This document shows positions 1 through 8,097 of a stretch of DNA of 64,000 nucleotides, in pieces. Both the position numbers and the translations under genes were made by a program. The notes beneath the pieces were generated by a model that worked only from the letters and a program-made list of their open reading frames with translations, did not search any database and had not been told where the DNA came from. Source of the stretch: Bacteroidota bacterium (GTDB lineage: Bacteria; Bacteroidota; Bacteroidia; UKL13-3); contig JAIXSO010000020.1 in assembly GCA_027484685.1 (NCBI GenBank), forward strand, positions 1 through 64,000. Reading direction: 5' to 3'. How positions within the stretch are numbered: the first letter of the stretch is position 1; each line of letters starts with the position of its first letter.

Positions 1-355
1 ACAAAAATTTCAGTAATTTTATCCCGTAGCATTGTTATTGTTTTGTTTATTGTTTGCACTACAAATTTAACAATTTCAATGCTACTATTTAATTGATTTA
101 CAGATTTTTATAAAAAAAAATATCAACATATTCTTATCCCGAACTAAGGTTAAAAGTAAGTTTAATGTTTTTGGGAAAAAGGCATTAGGTAAAACTCATA
201 CAACTAATAATGTTGAAGGATTAAAGGCACATGTATTCACAGAATGCGTTACTAGAGATAATAGTAAAAGAAAAATAGTAATTTATGTCCCTGGTTTTGA
301 TCCTTTATATGATTTACCAAAGTTTGCTAGAAGTATAGATGATATTTATTCAGGT

Positions 356-2437
356 ATGATTCAACAGCCTCAAATTGCAAATTTAATGAACTTTGGATAT
401 GAGTTTCACGTTTTAATGATGGATAATCCAACAAAAGACATAAAACAAAATGCAAACCATTTGATAGGCTATATTAATTATCTAAAAGGTTTAATGCCAG
501 ATAATAAAAATCAATTTGTTGTTATTGGAGAAAGTATGGGTGGATTAATTGCACGATATGCGTTGTCATTTATGGAAACTCCTTTTTATACCACTGATTT
601 TAGTAATCCAGCGCCAGAAAGAATGCATAATACGAGACTTTACATTTCTATAGACGTACCAAATCAAGGGGCAAATGTTCCATTGGCTTTTCAACAGTTG
701 TATGATAAATTCGAATTTTATGGTTTACAATTTGGAAATATTTTCAGGTATTTTTCACGGAAAAATAAATGGTTTTTAGATGCTACTGCTGCCAAACAAA
801 TGCTTATTTATCATATTGACACTAAAAATAGTAGTAATGAATATTTTGAGCATCCTGAAAGAACTAATTTTAAAAATGATTTAGCCAACATAGGAAATTA
901 TCCAGTTCATCTTAAGAAGGTTGCACTAACAAATGGTTTGATGAGTGGGGCAGGTCAATCAAATTTTTATGATATGAATAGACGAATTGCTAATGATAAA
1001 CTAGTATTTTTAGATTTAAATATGTATGTTGATTTTCTTTGGTTTATTAAAGTGCCTTTAACCGATTTAACTTATGCTTTAAATTCAAATCCTAATGGAA
1101 GTGGGTCTGTTTATTTCTCAAATTACAATACTTGGGATATTGATATTCAATTTTATTGGTTCGGTGTTAGTTTAATTTTGGGTTACTTGCCACATACAAT
1201 TAGTGAAAATGCTACTAATGTAAAGTCTTATTGCACAAGTCCAGGTGGTTATTTTATAACTGGGACAAATGGAACAGATGTAATGGGAAATATTATTACC
1301 AATTCAACAATAAACCCAATAAAATGGCCAGAAGGAGACTATTGGTACTCTGGTTTTTTTAGTTTAAGTGGTGGTTCAAATGGTGCAGGATGTTGGCTAG
1401 GAAACACCAGAGTGGGTTTTGGAGGTTTTTGCAGTGCTAACATAGATGCTGACCTTTGTTCTGATGGTGCCAATTTTTGTTTTATACCAACTATAAGCGC
1501 TTTAGATTACACCGATAATACATTACCACAACCTTTAGACCCCAATTATAATATTGAGGCAAATAGCGTTAACCATATTTTGAATCATACTCCTTTTGAT
1601 GTTGTGGTTGGAATTCCAAATCAAAATGGAATAAACGATTTGAATGAAGATCATTTAAATGTAAGGATGGCATTACACGATTATGCTTGCAATGCTTCTA
1701 ATACAGGACAAACCTTACAAGGTAATTTTTTGAACCGTGAAATTGGAGATGATTATTTTTATTTAGACAACACCGACCTAAGTTATGAAGCCGAATACGA
1801 GGCACAAAATTATATTTATGTAAATGGGTTTAATGCTCCAAGTTTTATTAATTCAAACGACCCAAATCCAAATGCACGAACAATAAATATAGATTACAAT
1901 TACGATGGTATAGTTTCATTTGGACAGCCTTCAATGTATTCCAAATCAAATATTTTTGTAAACACCAGCACAGCTAACTTTTACGACAACAATAGTACCT
2001 TTATGTATCCTAAAGATGGTTATTATTGGAACAATCCTTTTGTGCCACTAACCGATCCGCAAAATAGCATAGGTTTATATAACCATTTTACCAATACCAT
2101 GGTAACTTGCTGCACAGATTATAGTTTAAGCAAAATGGCTAAACCAATTAAAGCCATAAACAAAGCCATAAAACAAAGTATGATTTTGTTTCCTAACCCT
2201 GCCAAACCTACCGATGAAATTATGCTAAATTATACTTTCTTGCAAAGCGGAAAAGGAGAACTTAAAATAATGGATATGAACGGAAAGGTGCTATACACCC
2301 AAAACCTAAATATAGTAGCCAATGCAAGCAGCCAAACCAGTATAAACACCGCTAAATTAAACCTAGCAAGTGGTTTATATGTGGTAGTATTAAGTACTGG
2401 AAATGAAAGTAATTTTGTTAAACTTTTGATAAATTAA
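356..2437 (+). CDS. T9SS-exported alpha/beta hydrolase (lipase/esterase-like), 5' end damaged
   Basis: Predicted secreted serine hydrolase. The nucleophile elbow GESMGG (Ser about residue 60) and a following helix mark an alpha/beta-hydrolase fold. The last 80 or so residues, starting at LFPNPAKP and ending in a lysine-rich strand, form a type A T9SS sorting domain, so the protein should be exported and anchored or released by T9SS. ATG 356 is the first start in frame, but the frame is open back to position 71. That upstream stretch encodes convincing hydrolase sequence (IYVPGFDPLYDLP, the strand that usually carries the oxyanion hole) with no start codon and no signal peptide. The gene is therefore probably 5'-truncated or frameshifted. 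The substrate cannot be read from sequence. A small exported-protein gene starts 4 bases after the stop. Confidence 0.75.
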   Translation: MIQQPQIANLMNFGYEFHVLMMDNPTKDIKQNANHLIGYINYLKGLMPDNKNQFVVIGESMGGLIARYALSFMETPFYTTDFSNPAPERMHNTRLYISIDVPNQGANVPLAFQQLYDKFEFYGLQFGNIFRYFSRKNKWFLDATAAKQMLIYHIDTKNSSNEYFEHPERTNFKNDLANIGNYPVHLKKVALTNGLMSGAGQSNFYDMNRRIANDKLVFLDLNMYVDFLWFIKVPLTDLTYALNSNPNGSGSVYFSNYNTWDIDIQFYWFGVSLILGYLPHTISENATNVKSYCTSPGGYFITGTNGTDVMGNIITNSTINPIKWPEGDYWYSGFFSLSGGSNGAGCWLGNTRVGFGGFCSANIDADLCSDGANFCFIPTISALDYTDNTLPQPLDPNYNIEANSVNHILNHTPFDVVVGIPNQNGINDLNEDHLNVRMALHDYACNASNTGQTLQGNFLNREIGDDYFYLDNTDLSYEAEYEAQNYIYVNGFNAPSFINSNDPNPNARTINIDYNYDGIVSFGQPSMYSKSNIFVNTSTANFYDNNSTFMYPKDGYYWNNPFVPLTDPQNSIGLYNHFTNTMVTCCTDYSLSKMAKPIKAINKAIKQSMILFPNPAKPTDEIMLNYTFLQSGKGELKIMDMNGKVLYTQNLNIVANASSQTSINTAKLNLASGLYVVVLSTGNESNFVKLLIN

Positions 2438-2441
2438 AATT

Positions 2442-3110
2442 ATGAAAAACATAAAATCATTTTGTGTAAGTTTTTTTATTTGCGTGTTATTTATAAATGC
2501 CGACTGTAATAAGGTGGATGAAACACCAGTGTTTAATGGCTATATTTTAGAAGGTAGGTTAGTTAATAGTTGTACAGATAATACTCCACTTAAAAATAGA
2601 ACATTTTTGTTGAGAGACGAAAATGATAAATTGAACGATTATAGTATTACTGCCAAAACAGATAGCAATGGATATTTTAAAATAAAATCTGAAATGAAAG
2701 GCAGGAGTTTAATAATAGAAGATGGATTTGGAACAGGTAAAACTATACTTTATAAAATACCTGGAGGACAGAGTATTAATTTTGGTGATATTGCTTATGA
2801 TTTTACTATGGGTATTAAGTTAATTTACAAAGATTTTAAAAACCTTACTTCTTCTGATTCTTTATTTATTAATGCTCAAGGTGTAAATCCTACTAATCCT
2901 TACAGAAGTTCTTATATAAAAGGCCCTTTATCAAGTGATAACTTGGGAGTAATTTATCTAAAAGAAACTCCAATGTATTTAAATAGAGATTCAACAAAAG
3001 GGTATTTGTATATTTACAAAAATTTATTAAATGCTTCAACTGTAATTAGTAAAAAAAACTATTTAATATCAACCAATTGTCTTTTTGTTCAAGAAGTAGT
3101 ATTCGAATAA
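2442..3110 (+). CDS. Small exported protein with carboxypeptidase-regulatory-like domain (copy 1)
   Basis: A 222-residue exported protein. The N-terminal hydrophobic stretch ends in LFINADCNK. The Cys suggests a lipoprotein, but Asp before it is not a good lipobox, so signal peptidase I cleavage after INA is also possible. Residues about 35-95 (EGRLVNSCTDNTPLKN, then TDSNGYFKI) match the prealbumin-like beta-sandwich common in Bacteroidota surface proteins (CarboxypepD_reg-like). Two paralogs follow at 3646 and 4401, sharing INADCNK, the GRLV-S-C core, TDSNGYFK and the closing QEVVF/QEVIF. The gene starts 4 bases after the hydrolase and is closed by a strong hairpin. Function is unknown. Its coupling to a T9SS cargo suggests an accessory surface role. 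Confidence 0.75.
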   Translation: MKNIKSFCVSFFICVLFINADCNKVDETPVFNGYILEGRLVNSCTDNTPLKNRTFLLRDENDKLNDYSITAKTDSNGYFKIKSEMKGRSLIIEDGFGTGKTILYKIPGGQSINFGDIAYDFTMGIKLIYKDFKNLTSSDSLFINAQGVNPTNPYRSSYIKGPLSSDNLGVIYLKETPMYLNRDSTKGYLYIYKNLLNASTVISKKNYLISTNCLFVQEVVFE

Positions 3111-3116
3111 GAACAA

Positions 3117-3147
3117 AACCCTGCTACCCAAAAAGGTAGCAGGGTTT
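3117..3147 (+). terminator. Rho-independent terminator
   Basis: A perfect 12-bp stem (AACCCTGCTACC pairing with GGTAGCAGGGTT) with a 6-base loop lies directly after the stop of the first small exported protein. It ends the hydrolase/exported-protein unit. Confidence 0.8.
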
Positions 3148-3160
3148 AAAACAAAAAACG

Positions 3161-3643
3161 ATGAGAAACACCAGCACAGCTAACTTTTACGACAACAATA
3201 GTACCTTTATGTATCCTAAAGATGGTTACTATTGGAACAATCCCTTTGTACCATTAACACCGATCCGCAAAATAGTATAGGTTTATATAATCATTTTAAT
3301 AATACAATGGTAACTTGTTGTGTTGATTATAGTTTAAGTAAAATGACAAAGCCAGTAAAAACAATAAATAAAACCATCAAACATAGTATGATTTTATCCT
3401 AACCCTGCCAAGCCTAGTGATGAAATTATGTTAAATTATACTTTTTTGCAAAATGGAAACGGTGTTCTTAAAATTATGGACATAAATAATAAAATAATTT
3501 ATACTCAAAATATTGAAGTTAAAGCTAATGCAAGTAGTCAAACCAGTATAAATACTGCTAAATTAAATTTAGCTAGTGGAATATATGTTGTATTGTTAAG
3601 TACTGAAAAAGAAAGTAACTTTGTAAAACTATTGATAGATTAA
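3161..3643 (+). pseudogene. Truncated, frameshifted copy of the 3' end of the first hydrolase gene
   Basis: From 3167 the sequence repeats the region starting at 1961: the first 62 bases are identical, then similarity declines to diverged but clearly homologous sequence through the T9SS sorting domain. An added AC near 3259 breaks the frame (stop at 3278-3280). A two-base loss near 3395, where the intact gene reads TTTTGTTTCC, restores it. The final 71-codon open stretch from 3428 encodes the sorting-domain tail (NASSQTSINTAKLNLASG). Only about 160 codons' worth of the 3' end is present and no hydrolase core remains. It precedes the second small exported gene exactly as the intact 3' end precedes the first, so it is a relic of a duplicated two-gene unit. 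Confidence 0.85.
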
Positions 3644-3645
3644 CC

Positions 3646-4281
3646 ATGAAAAATATAAAAATATTCATTTTGGCTTTAGTATTATCTATGCTTTTTATTA
3701 ATGCTGATTGTAACAAAGTAGAAGAAACACCTGCATTCTCAGGCTATATTTTAGAAGGGAGGTTAGTTAATAGTTGTACAGATAATTCTCCAAAAAAATA
3801 TTGGAATTTTATAATTTATGATGAGGCTGATTACAAAGGAAGGATATATGGAAAAACGGATAGCAATGGTTACTTTAAAATACTATCTAATTTAAAGGGT
3901 AGGAAATTAATTATGCAAGAGGAGCAAGGGAAAGGTATTTTGAACAATATACCTGGAGGTGAAAGTATTAACTTTGGAAACATTATTTATGATTTTGCTG
4001 TAAATTTAAATTTGAAATATCGAGGTTATTCATCCATAAAATTAGGAGATTCTCTAATATTTGATATGGGGCCGAATAATCGTCCATTTAGAATCATAAA
4101 AGGGCCACTAGTAAAAGAAAGTTTGGGTACCATTTCTATATCTACTATACCAACATTTTTATTTTTAGACTCATCAAAATTAAATGTTAAATTATATATA
4201 AATAGTTTTGTAAATCAGCCTATTATCAAATATGGGTTAATTGTTCCATGTGGTACAACTCAAGAAGTAATTTTTGACTAA
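3646..4281 (+). CDS. Small exported protein with carboxypeptidase-regulatory-like domain (copy 2)
   Basis: A 211-residue paralog of the protein at 2442. The signal region again ends in LFINADCNK. The EGRLVNSCTDNSPKKYW core, TDSNGYFKI and the PGGESINFGN strand are conserved, while the C-terminal third has diverged. It starts 2 bases after the relic sorting domain, keeping the arrangement of copy 1, and ends before its own hairpin. The domain family is inferred from the conserved Gly/Asn-Gly-Tyr-Phe pattern; function is unknown. Confidence 0.75.
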   Translation: MKNIKIFILALVLSMLFINADCNKVEETPAFSGYILEGRLVNSCTDNSPKKYWNFIIYDEADYKGRIYGKTDSNGYFKILSNLKGRKLIMQEEQGKGILNNIPGGESINFGNIIYDFAVNLNLKYRGYSSIKLGDSLIFDMGPNNRPFRIIKGPLVKESLGTISISTIPTFLFLDSSKLNVKLYINSFVNQPIIKYGLIVPCGTTQEVIFD

Positions 4282-4287
4282 AACCAG

Positions 4288-4320
4288 AAGCCCAAGCTAC
4301 TTTTTTGTAGCTTGGGCTTT
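4288..4320 (+). terminator. Rho-independent terminator
   Basis: A 13-bp perfect stem (AAGCCCAAGCTAC pairing with GTAGCTTGGGCTT) encloses a T6 loop directly after copy 2 of the small exported gene. Its stem sequence differs from that of the terminator at 3117, so the terminators were not simply copied with the genes. Confidence 0.8.
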
Positions 4321-4352
4321 AAAGTCCATTCGCTAAAAATAAATCAAAACCA

Positions 4353-4400
4353 ATACTGAAAAATAAAGTAATTTTATTAAACTTTTAATTGACTAAAACC
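4353..4400 (+). pseudogene. Vestige of a third sorting-domain 3' end
   Basis: These bases align with the last 45 or so bases before copy 2. TACTGAAAAATAAAGTAATT here corresponds to TACTGAAAAAGAAAGTAACT at about 3601, followed by the TTAAACTTTT stretch that encodes VKLL in the intact domain. Frame stops are present. It sits immediately before the ATG of copy 3, the same place the sorting domain has in copies 1 and 2. The region is short and AT-rich, so support rests on the matching position as well as the sequence. Confidence 0.55.
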
Positions 4401-5096
4401 ATGGGAATTATAAATCAAGCTAGAGGCTTGAACATAAAAACATTAATATTAGCTTCGGGGGTCTCTTTGCTTTTTATCAATGCTGATTGTAATAAGATGG
4501 AAGAAATGCCGTCTCCTGTTACTTGTCAAATAGAAGGTAGATTAGTTGAGAGCTGTAACAGTAGTTTGCCAATAAAAAATTATTCTTTTTCATTTCCTGT
4601 TGCAATTACTGAAAATAGTAATGGATACAATAAAACCATTACAACTGATAGCAATGGCTATTTTAAATTTTTCTATATTTATAATAGCAGCCAAGCTCAA
4701 TTTACTTTGTTTAAATTTATGGTGGATTCATTAAAAACAAAATATTTACTTAGAAATATTCCAACAGGTAAAAATTTAAATCTTGGCAATATACCCTTTA
4801 ATTTTACAGCACCTGTTAAAGTAAAATTCGCAAATTATAAAAGCATAAGTGTAAGTGACTCTGTGTATGTATATTTGTTTGGTGCTAGTTCTTTTTTTAA
4901 AAGTCAATACATTAAAGGTCCTTTAAATAGCGATATTTTAGGTACATTTGAATTGAAAGAAACTCCTTGTTTTGAAAATAGTGATTCCTCTTTTACATTT
5001 ACTTTAAGGCTTTATCAAAATAAAAATACTGTTCCAATAAAAGAAATAAAATATCCTATAACTCCTTGTGGAATTACTCAAGAAGTTGTTTTTTAA
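4401..5096 (+). CDS. Small exported protein with carboxypeptidase-regulatory-like domain (copy 3)
   Basis: Third paralog, about 231 residues, and the most diverged. It retains LLFINADCNK, IEGRLVESCNSSLPIKNY, TDSNGYFKF, the YIKGPL segment and the final QEVVF. A TTG at 4389 would extend the frame by four codons, but ATG 4401 aligns with the starts of the other two copies and is preferred. Unlike copies 1 and 2 it has no hairpin after it and leads, 16 bases later, into an outer-membrane barrel gene. Function is unknown. Confidence 0.72.
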   Translation: MGIINQARGLNIKTLILASGVSLLFINADCNKMEEMPSPVTCQIEGRLVESCNSSLPIKNYSFSFPVAITENSNGYNKTITTDSNGYFKFFYIYNSSQAQFTLFKFMVDSLKTKYLLRNIPTGKNLNLGNIPFNFTAPVKVKFANYKSISVSDSVYVYLFGASSFFKSQYIKGPLNSDILGTFELKETPCFENSDSSFTFTLRLYQNKNTVPIKEIKYPITPCGITQEVVF

Positions 5097-5112
5097 ATGT
5101 TAATTCAAAACC

Positions 5113-5733
5113 ATGAAAAATATAATTACTTTTTTTTCTATCATTATTTTTGCAGCAACAGTTGTTAAAGCGCAAAAAACTGATTCTACATTGGCAACAA
5201 AATGGTATAAAACGTTTGCAATAAAAGTAAACCCATTAAGTGCTACTTCAGGTTTCATAAACTTGCAAGCCGAAAAAATGATAGCTCCAAAGGCATCTTT
5301 GAATTTAATTTATTTGTTAGGATTTAAAACTGCCGATGGTGGTGGACAAGGCTTTAGTTTAGGTTTAGAATATAGGAAGTATTTTAGCGGTGCACCATTT
5401 GCTGGTGGTGCTTATATTGCGCCATTTTTTAGGTATAGAGATATTTCTTTCTTCCAAGTTCAGGAAAGTAGTAATGGTATTCAAACTATAAAAACACATC
5501 AGCCAATACCTTATACCAATTATGGTGGTGGCGTGGTTTTAGGTAAACAATGGGCATACTTTAATTCAAAAATGCTAATTGATTTTTATGGAGGTGTTGA
5601 CTATAATACTAAAAGTACAAAAACTAATCCGAACCTCTCAACTAATGCCATTTTTGATAGTAAAAAAATATATGATAGTGTAATGGAAGGATTCGGATTT
5701 AGGTGGGGTATTACCATTGGATATCATTTCTAA
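5113..5733 (+). CDS. Outer-membrane beta-barrel protein
   Basis: A 206-residue exported protein with a clear signal peptide (MKNIITFFSIIIFAATVVKA, cut before QK). The mature part alternates polar and aromatic residues, with Gly-rich turns (GGGQGFSLGLEYRKYF, GGGVVLGKQWAYF) and a C-terminal strand ending in WGITIGYHF, the aromatic end typical of a BAM-inserted barrel. The size fits an 8-stranded barrel of the DUF3575/porin-like kind. A perfect terminator follows. Nothing indicates a substrate. Confidence 0.7.
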   Translation: MKNIITFFSIIIFAATVVKAQKTDSTLATKWYKTFAIKVNPLSATSGFINLQAEKMIAPKASLNLIYLLGFKTADGGGQGFSLGLEYRKYFSGAPFAGGAYIAPFFRYRDISFFQVQESSNGIQTIKTHQPIPYTNYGGGVVLGKQWAYFNSKMLIDFYGGVDYNTKSTKTNPNLSTNAIFDSKKIYDSVMEGFGFRWGITIGYHF

Positions 5734-5736
5734 AAC

Positions 5737-5766
5737 AAAAAAAAGCGGCTTAAGCCGCTTTTTTTA
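5737..5766 (+). terminator. Rho-independent terminator
   Basis: AGCGGCTTAAGCCGCT palindrome flanked by an A-run and a T-run, directly downstream of the barrel gene. The symmetric flanks allow it to work in both directions. Confidence 0.8.
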
Positions 5767-5776
5767 TGTAACAATG

Positions 5777-5971
5777 TTATATCAATAATTTCAATTGGTT
5801 TATTGTGTAAGCTGCATCGTTAATATCAATTGATTGTGCTTCGTATTTATTGTAGCCGCATATTATTTTCATCCCAATACAATAATTCCTAATACCCATT
5901 TTATCATTAAACGAATTTAATTGAAAACCTGAGTTTTCTAAAATTTTTCCAAATATCTGCTCCCTAAATAC
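5777..5971 (-). pseudogene. C-terminal fragment of an unidentified protein
   Basis: The minus strand is open for 64 codons between in-frame stops at 5972-5974 and 5777-5779. The translation looks coding (for example GIRNYCIGMKIICGYNKYEA and SIDINDAAYTINQLKLLI) and unlike a random AT-rich frame. There is no start before the internal ATG and no upstream remainder, so it is best read as the 3' stump of a lost gene. It lies in the 454-base gap between the accessory patch and mraZ. The rest of that gap (5980-6110) shows nothing recognisable. Confidence 0.4.
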
Positions 5972-6120
5972 TTAAAAGCGACTTTTTGCCGCCACAATTC
6001 CCCACCAAATTTTAAATTCTCGAAACGGCTTTATTAACCGACTCCGCCTTACATAAATGCGACATTGTTAATTACTTTAAACCATTATGTGAATATAAAA
6101 AAGCCTCATTTATACACAAA

Positions 6121-6150
6121 AGTGGGGGAAAGTGGCGAAAAGTGGATTTT
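6121..6150 (+). promoter_or_regulatory. Probable MraZ operator: three GTGG boxes with 10-bp spacing
   Basis: AGTGGGGGAA, AGTGGCGAAA and AGTGGATTTT lie head to tail, exactly 10 bp apart, about 40 bases before mraZ. Known MraZ proteins bind upstream of their own gene to direct repeats of a TGG-type core with one-helical-turn spacing, so autoregulation of the dcw operon is the natural reading. The operator role is inferred from position, phasing and the adjacent gene. Confidence 0.75.
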
Positions 6151-6187
6151 TGTTTTTATTTTTACACCGTTATAACAAAAAAAATTA

Positions 6188-6646
6188 GTGCTAAACCTAC
6201 ACGGTGAATATGAATGTAAACTAGATGCCAAAGGCAGGCTGATAATTCCTGCGGCATTGAAAAAGCAACTTCCTGCGGAAGCCAAGGATGCATTCTTTAT
6301 AAACCGTGGTTTTGAAAAATGCTGCGTATTATATCCTTCTAATGAGTGGGATAGCATTGCAGGAGAGATAAATAAGTTAAGCGATTACATTAAAAAAGAG
6401 CGCGATTTTAAACGTTACTTTTTGCGTGGTGCAAGCAAATTAGACATGGATTCTGCAAGTCGTGTTTTATTGCCAAAATCATTGCAAGAGTATGCTGATT
6501 TAAAAGGTGATTTGGTTTTGCTAGCTTATGGAAACAAAGTAGAAATATGGAGCAAAGCGGAATACGAAAACATGCTTAATGCCGAACCAGAAGACTTTAG
6601 CGCTTTAGCCGAAGAGGTAATGAGTAAAAGGAAAAATGAAGAATAA
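6188..6646 (+). CDS. mraZ: Transcriptional regulator MraZ
   Basis: A 152-residue MraZ. It has two AbrB/SpoVT-like half-domains, each with the family signature: DAKGRLIIPAALKKQL near residue 13 and DSASRVLLPKSLQEYA near residue 89. MraZ forms a ring-shaped oligomer and represses the dcw promoter. The start is GTG at 6188, giving the normal MLNLHGEYECKLD opening; a later start would remove the first strand. It is the first gene of the division and cell-wall operon and sits just below three phased GTGG boxes. The 102-base gap to rsmH is filled by short repeat words. Confidence 0.95.
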   Translation: MLNLHGEYECKLDAKGRLIIPAALKKQLPAEAKDAFFINRGFEKCCVLYPSNEWDSIAGEINKLSDYIKKERDFKRYFLRGASKLDMDSASRVLLPKSLQEYADLKGDLVLLAYGNKVEIWSKAEYENMLNAEPEDFSALAEEVMSKRKNEE

Positions 6647-6700
6647 AATTTTGAATTTTAAATGTTGGATTTTGAATTAAATACAACATTTAAACCATTA

Positions 6701-6748
6701 ACTATCAACTGACAACTATCAACTGACAACTATCAACTAAGAACTAAG
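6701..6748. repeat. Short-word intergenic repeat (ACTATCAACTGACA type)
   Basis: The unit ACTATCAACTGACA occurs twice in full, then as ACTATCAACT followed by AAGAACTAAG, ending exactly at the rsmH start codon. The stretch just before it (6646-6680) is made of TTTTGAATT-like words. The same words recur elsewhere in the window, including inside murC (17081). Confidence 0.7.
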
Positions 6749-7654
6749 ATGTACCATAACCCAGTAATGTTAAACGAGTGCTTAGATGCATTAAATATAA
6801 ATCCTGATGGGGTTTATGTAGATATTACCTATGGAGGTGGTGGGCATAGTGGCGCTATATTAAATAAGTTAAGCAAAAAAGGAAGGCTGATTGCATTTGA
6901 CCAAGATGAAGATGCGAAACGAAATTTAATTAAAGATGAACGTTTGGTTTTTATTGATCAAAATTTTGAGTTTTTGAAAAATCATGTGCAATACCAAGGT
7001 TTTGATAAAGTAGATGGTTTGCTTGGCGATTTAGGTGTTTCGTCTCATCAGTTTGATGAGGGTGAACGCGGTTTTTCTATTCGTTTTGATGATGCTAAAT
7101 TAGACATGCGCATGAGTCAAACACAATCTTTGAGCGCTCATACAGTTATAAATGAATACAAAGCCGATGATTTGGCTAACGTATTATATAAGTATGGCGA
7201 ATTGCATCAATCGCGAAAAATGGCTGCCGATATTATTGCTGCTCGTAATGGTAAAAATATTGAAACAGTTGGAGAGTTAAAGCAAGCATTGATGCATCAC
7301 GCGCCTAAGTTCAAAGACTTTAAATTTTTTGCTCAAGTGTTTCAAGCCATTCGCATTGAAGTAAACCAAGAGTTAGCTGTGCTAGAAAAAATGCTTTTGC
7401 AATGTGGTAGTTTAATAAAGCCAGGAGGTAGGTTGGTAATTATGAGTTACCATTCGTTGGAAGATAGGTTGGTTAAAAACTACATGAATAGCGGCAATTT
7501 AATGGGCGATTTGGAAAAAGATTTTTTTGGAAATATCAATAGGCCATTTAATCCATTAAATAAAAAAGCAATAGTAGCAACCGATAAAGAGCAAGAAGAA
7601 AATAACCGATCGCGAAGCGCCAAATTAAGAATAGCAGAACGATTGAATAAATAA
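6749..7654 (+). CDS. rsmH: 16S rRNA (cytosine(1402)-N(4))-methyltransferase RsmH
   Basis: SAM-dependent methyltransferase (formerly MraW) that N4-methylates C1402 in the 16S rRNA decoding site. Its 301 residues match the family length. Motif I is DITYGGGGHSGAIL (about residue 25); GLLGDLGVSSHQFD, RGFSIRFDDAKLDMRM, the QAIRIEVNQELAVLE helix and SYHSLEDRLVKNYM are all present. The start codon directly abuts the intergenic repeat at 6701-6748, so the ribosome-binding region is itself repeat DNA. Second gene of the dcw operon. Confidence 0.96.
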   Translation: MYHNPVMLNECLDALNINPDGVYVDITYGGGGHSGAILNKLSKKGRLIAFDQDEDAKRNLIKDERLVFIDQNFEFLKNHVQYQGFDKVDGLLGDLGVSSHQFDEGERGFSIRFDDAKLDMRMSQTQSLSAHTVINEYKADDLANVLYKYGELHQSRKMAADIIAARNGKNIETVGELKQALMHHAPKFKDFKFFAQVFQAIRIEVNQELAVLEKMLLQCGSLIKPGGRLVIMSYHSLEDRLVKNYMNSGNLMGDLEKDFFGNINRPFNPLNKKAIVATDKEQEENNRSRSAKLRIAERLNK

Positions 7655-7663
7655 ACAAACCAA

Positions 7664-8077
7664 GTGAGCAATAAAGTAATTATAGGCGATGAGCCTGAAA
7701 TTAAAGAAGATAAAAAGCCAAGCACCCCAAAAATTGAAGGTGCTTTTAAGCGTTTATCTGATATTGATTTTAAGCTCAACCCCAATCAATTGATTGGTCA
7801 AATGCCATTTATACTTTTTTGTTTTGGTTTAATAATGGTGTTGATATGGAGTAGTCATAATAACGATAACTTAAATAAAAAGATAGATAAATTAACTAAG
7901 GAAAATAAAGAATTACGCAATCAGTATATTATAAACTTAAGCGAAATAATGAATGCCAGTAGGCAATCAAACATAGCAGAAAAGTTAAGAGAGTTTAACA
8001 GCCAAGGCAAACGAACCAAAGATACTGATTATGTAAAAGAGGCAGTAATACCGCCAACCAAAATAACAATAGAATAA
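7664..8077 (+). CDS. ftsL: FtsL-like cell division protein
   Basis: A 137-residue bitopic membrane protein: about 40 polar cytoplasmic residues, one transmembrane helix (IGQMPFILFCFGLIMVLIW, about residues 43-62), then a heptad-rich coiled coil (NDNLNKKIDKLTKENKELRN). This size and topology, between rsmH and the division transpeptidase, identify FtsL, which joins the FtsQBL complex activating FtsWI. It starts with GTG at 7664, 9 bases after rsmH. Sequence conservation in FtsL is weak, so the call leans on position and topology. Confidence 0.85.
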   Translation: MSNKVIIGDEPEIKEDKKPSTPKIEGAFKRLSDIDFKLNPNQLIGQMPFILFCFGLIMVLIWSSHNNDNLNKKIDKLTKENKELRNQYIINLSEIMNASRQSNIAEKLREFNSQGKRTKDTDYVKEAVIPPTKITIE

Positions 8078-8097
8078 AGAAAACAGTAAACAAAAAA

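Noticed and set aside
6701-6748. Tandem 14-base units considered as a CRISPR-like or regulatory array
   Set aside because: Units have no spacers, are too short and imperfect, and similar words occur in many other gaps; no cas genes are present.
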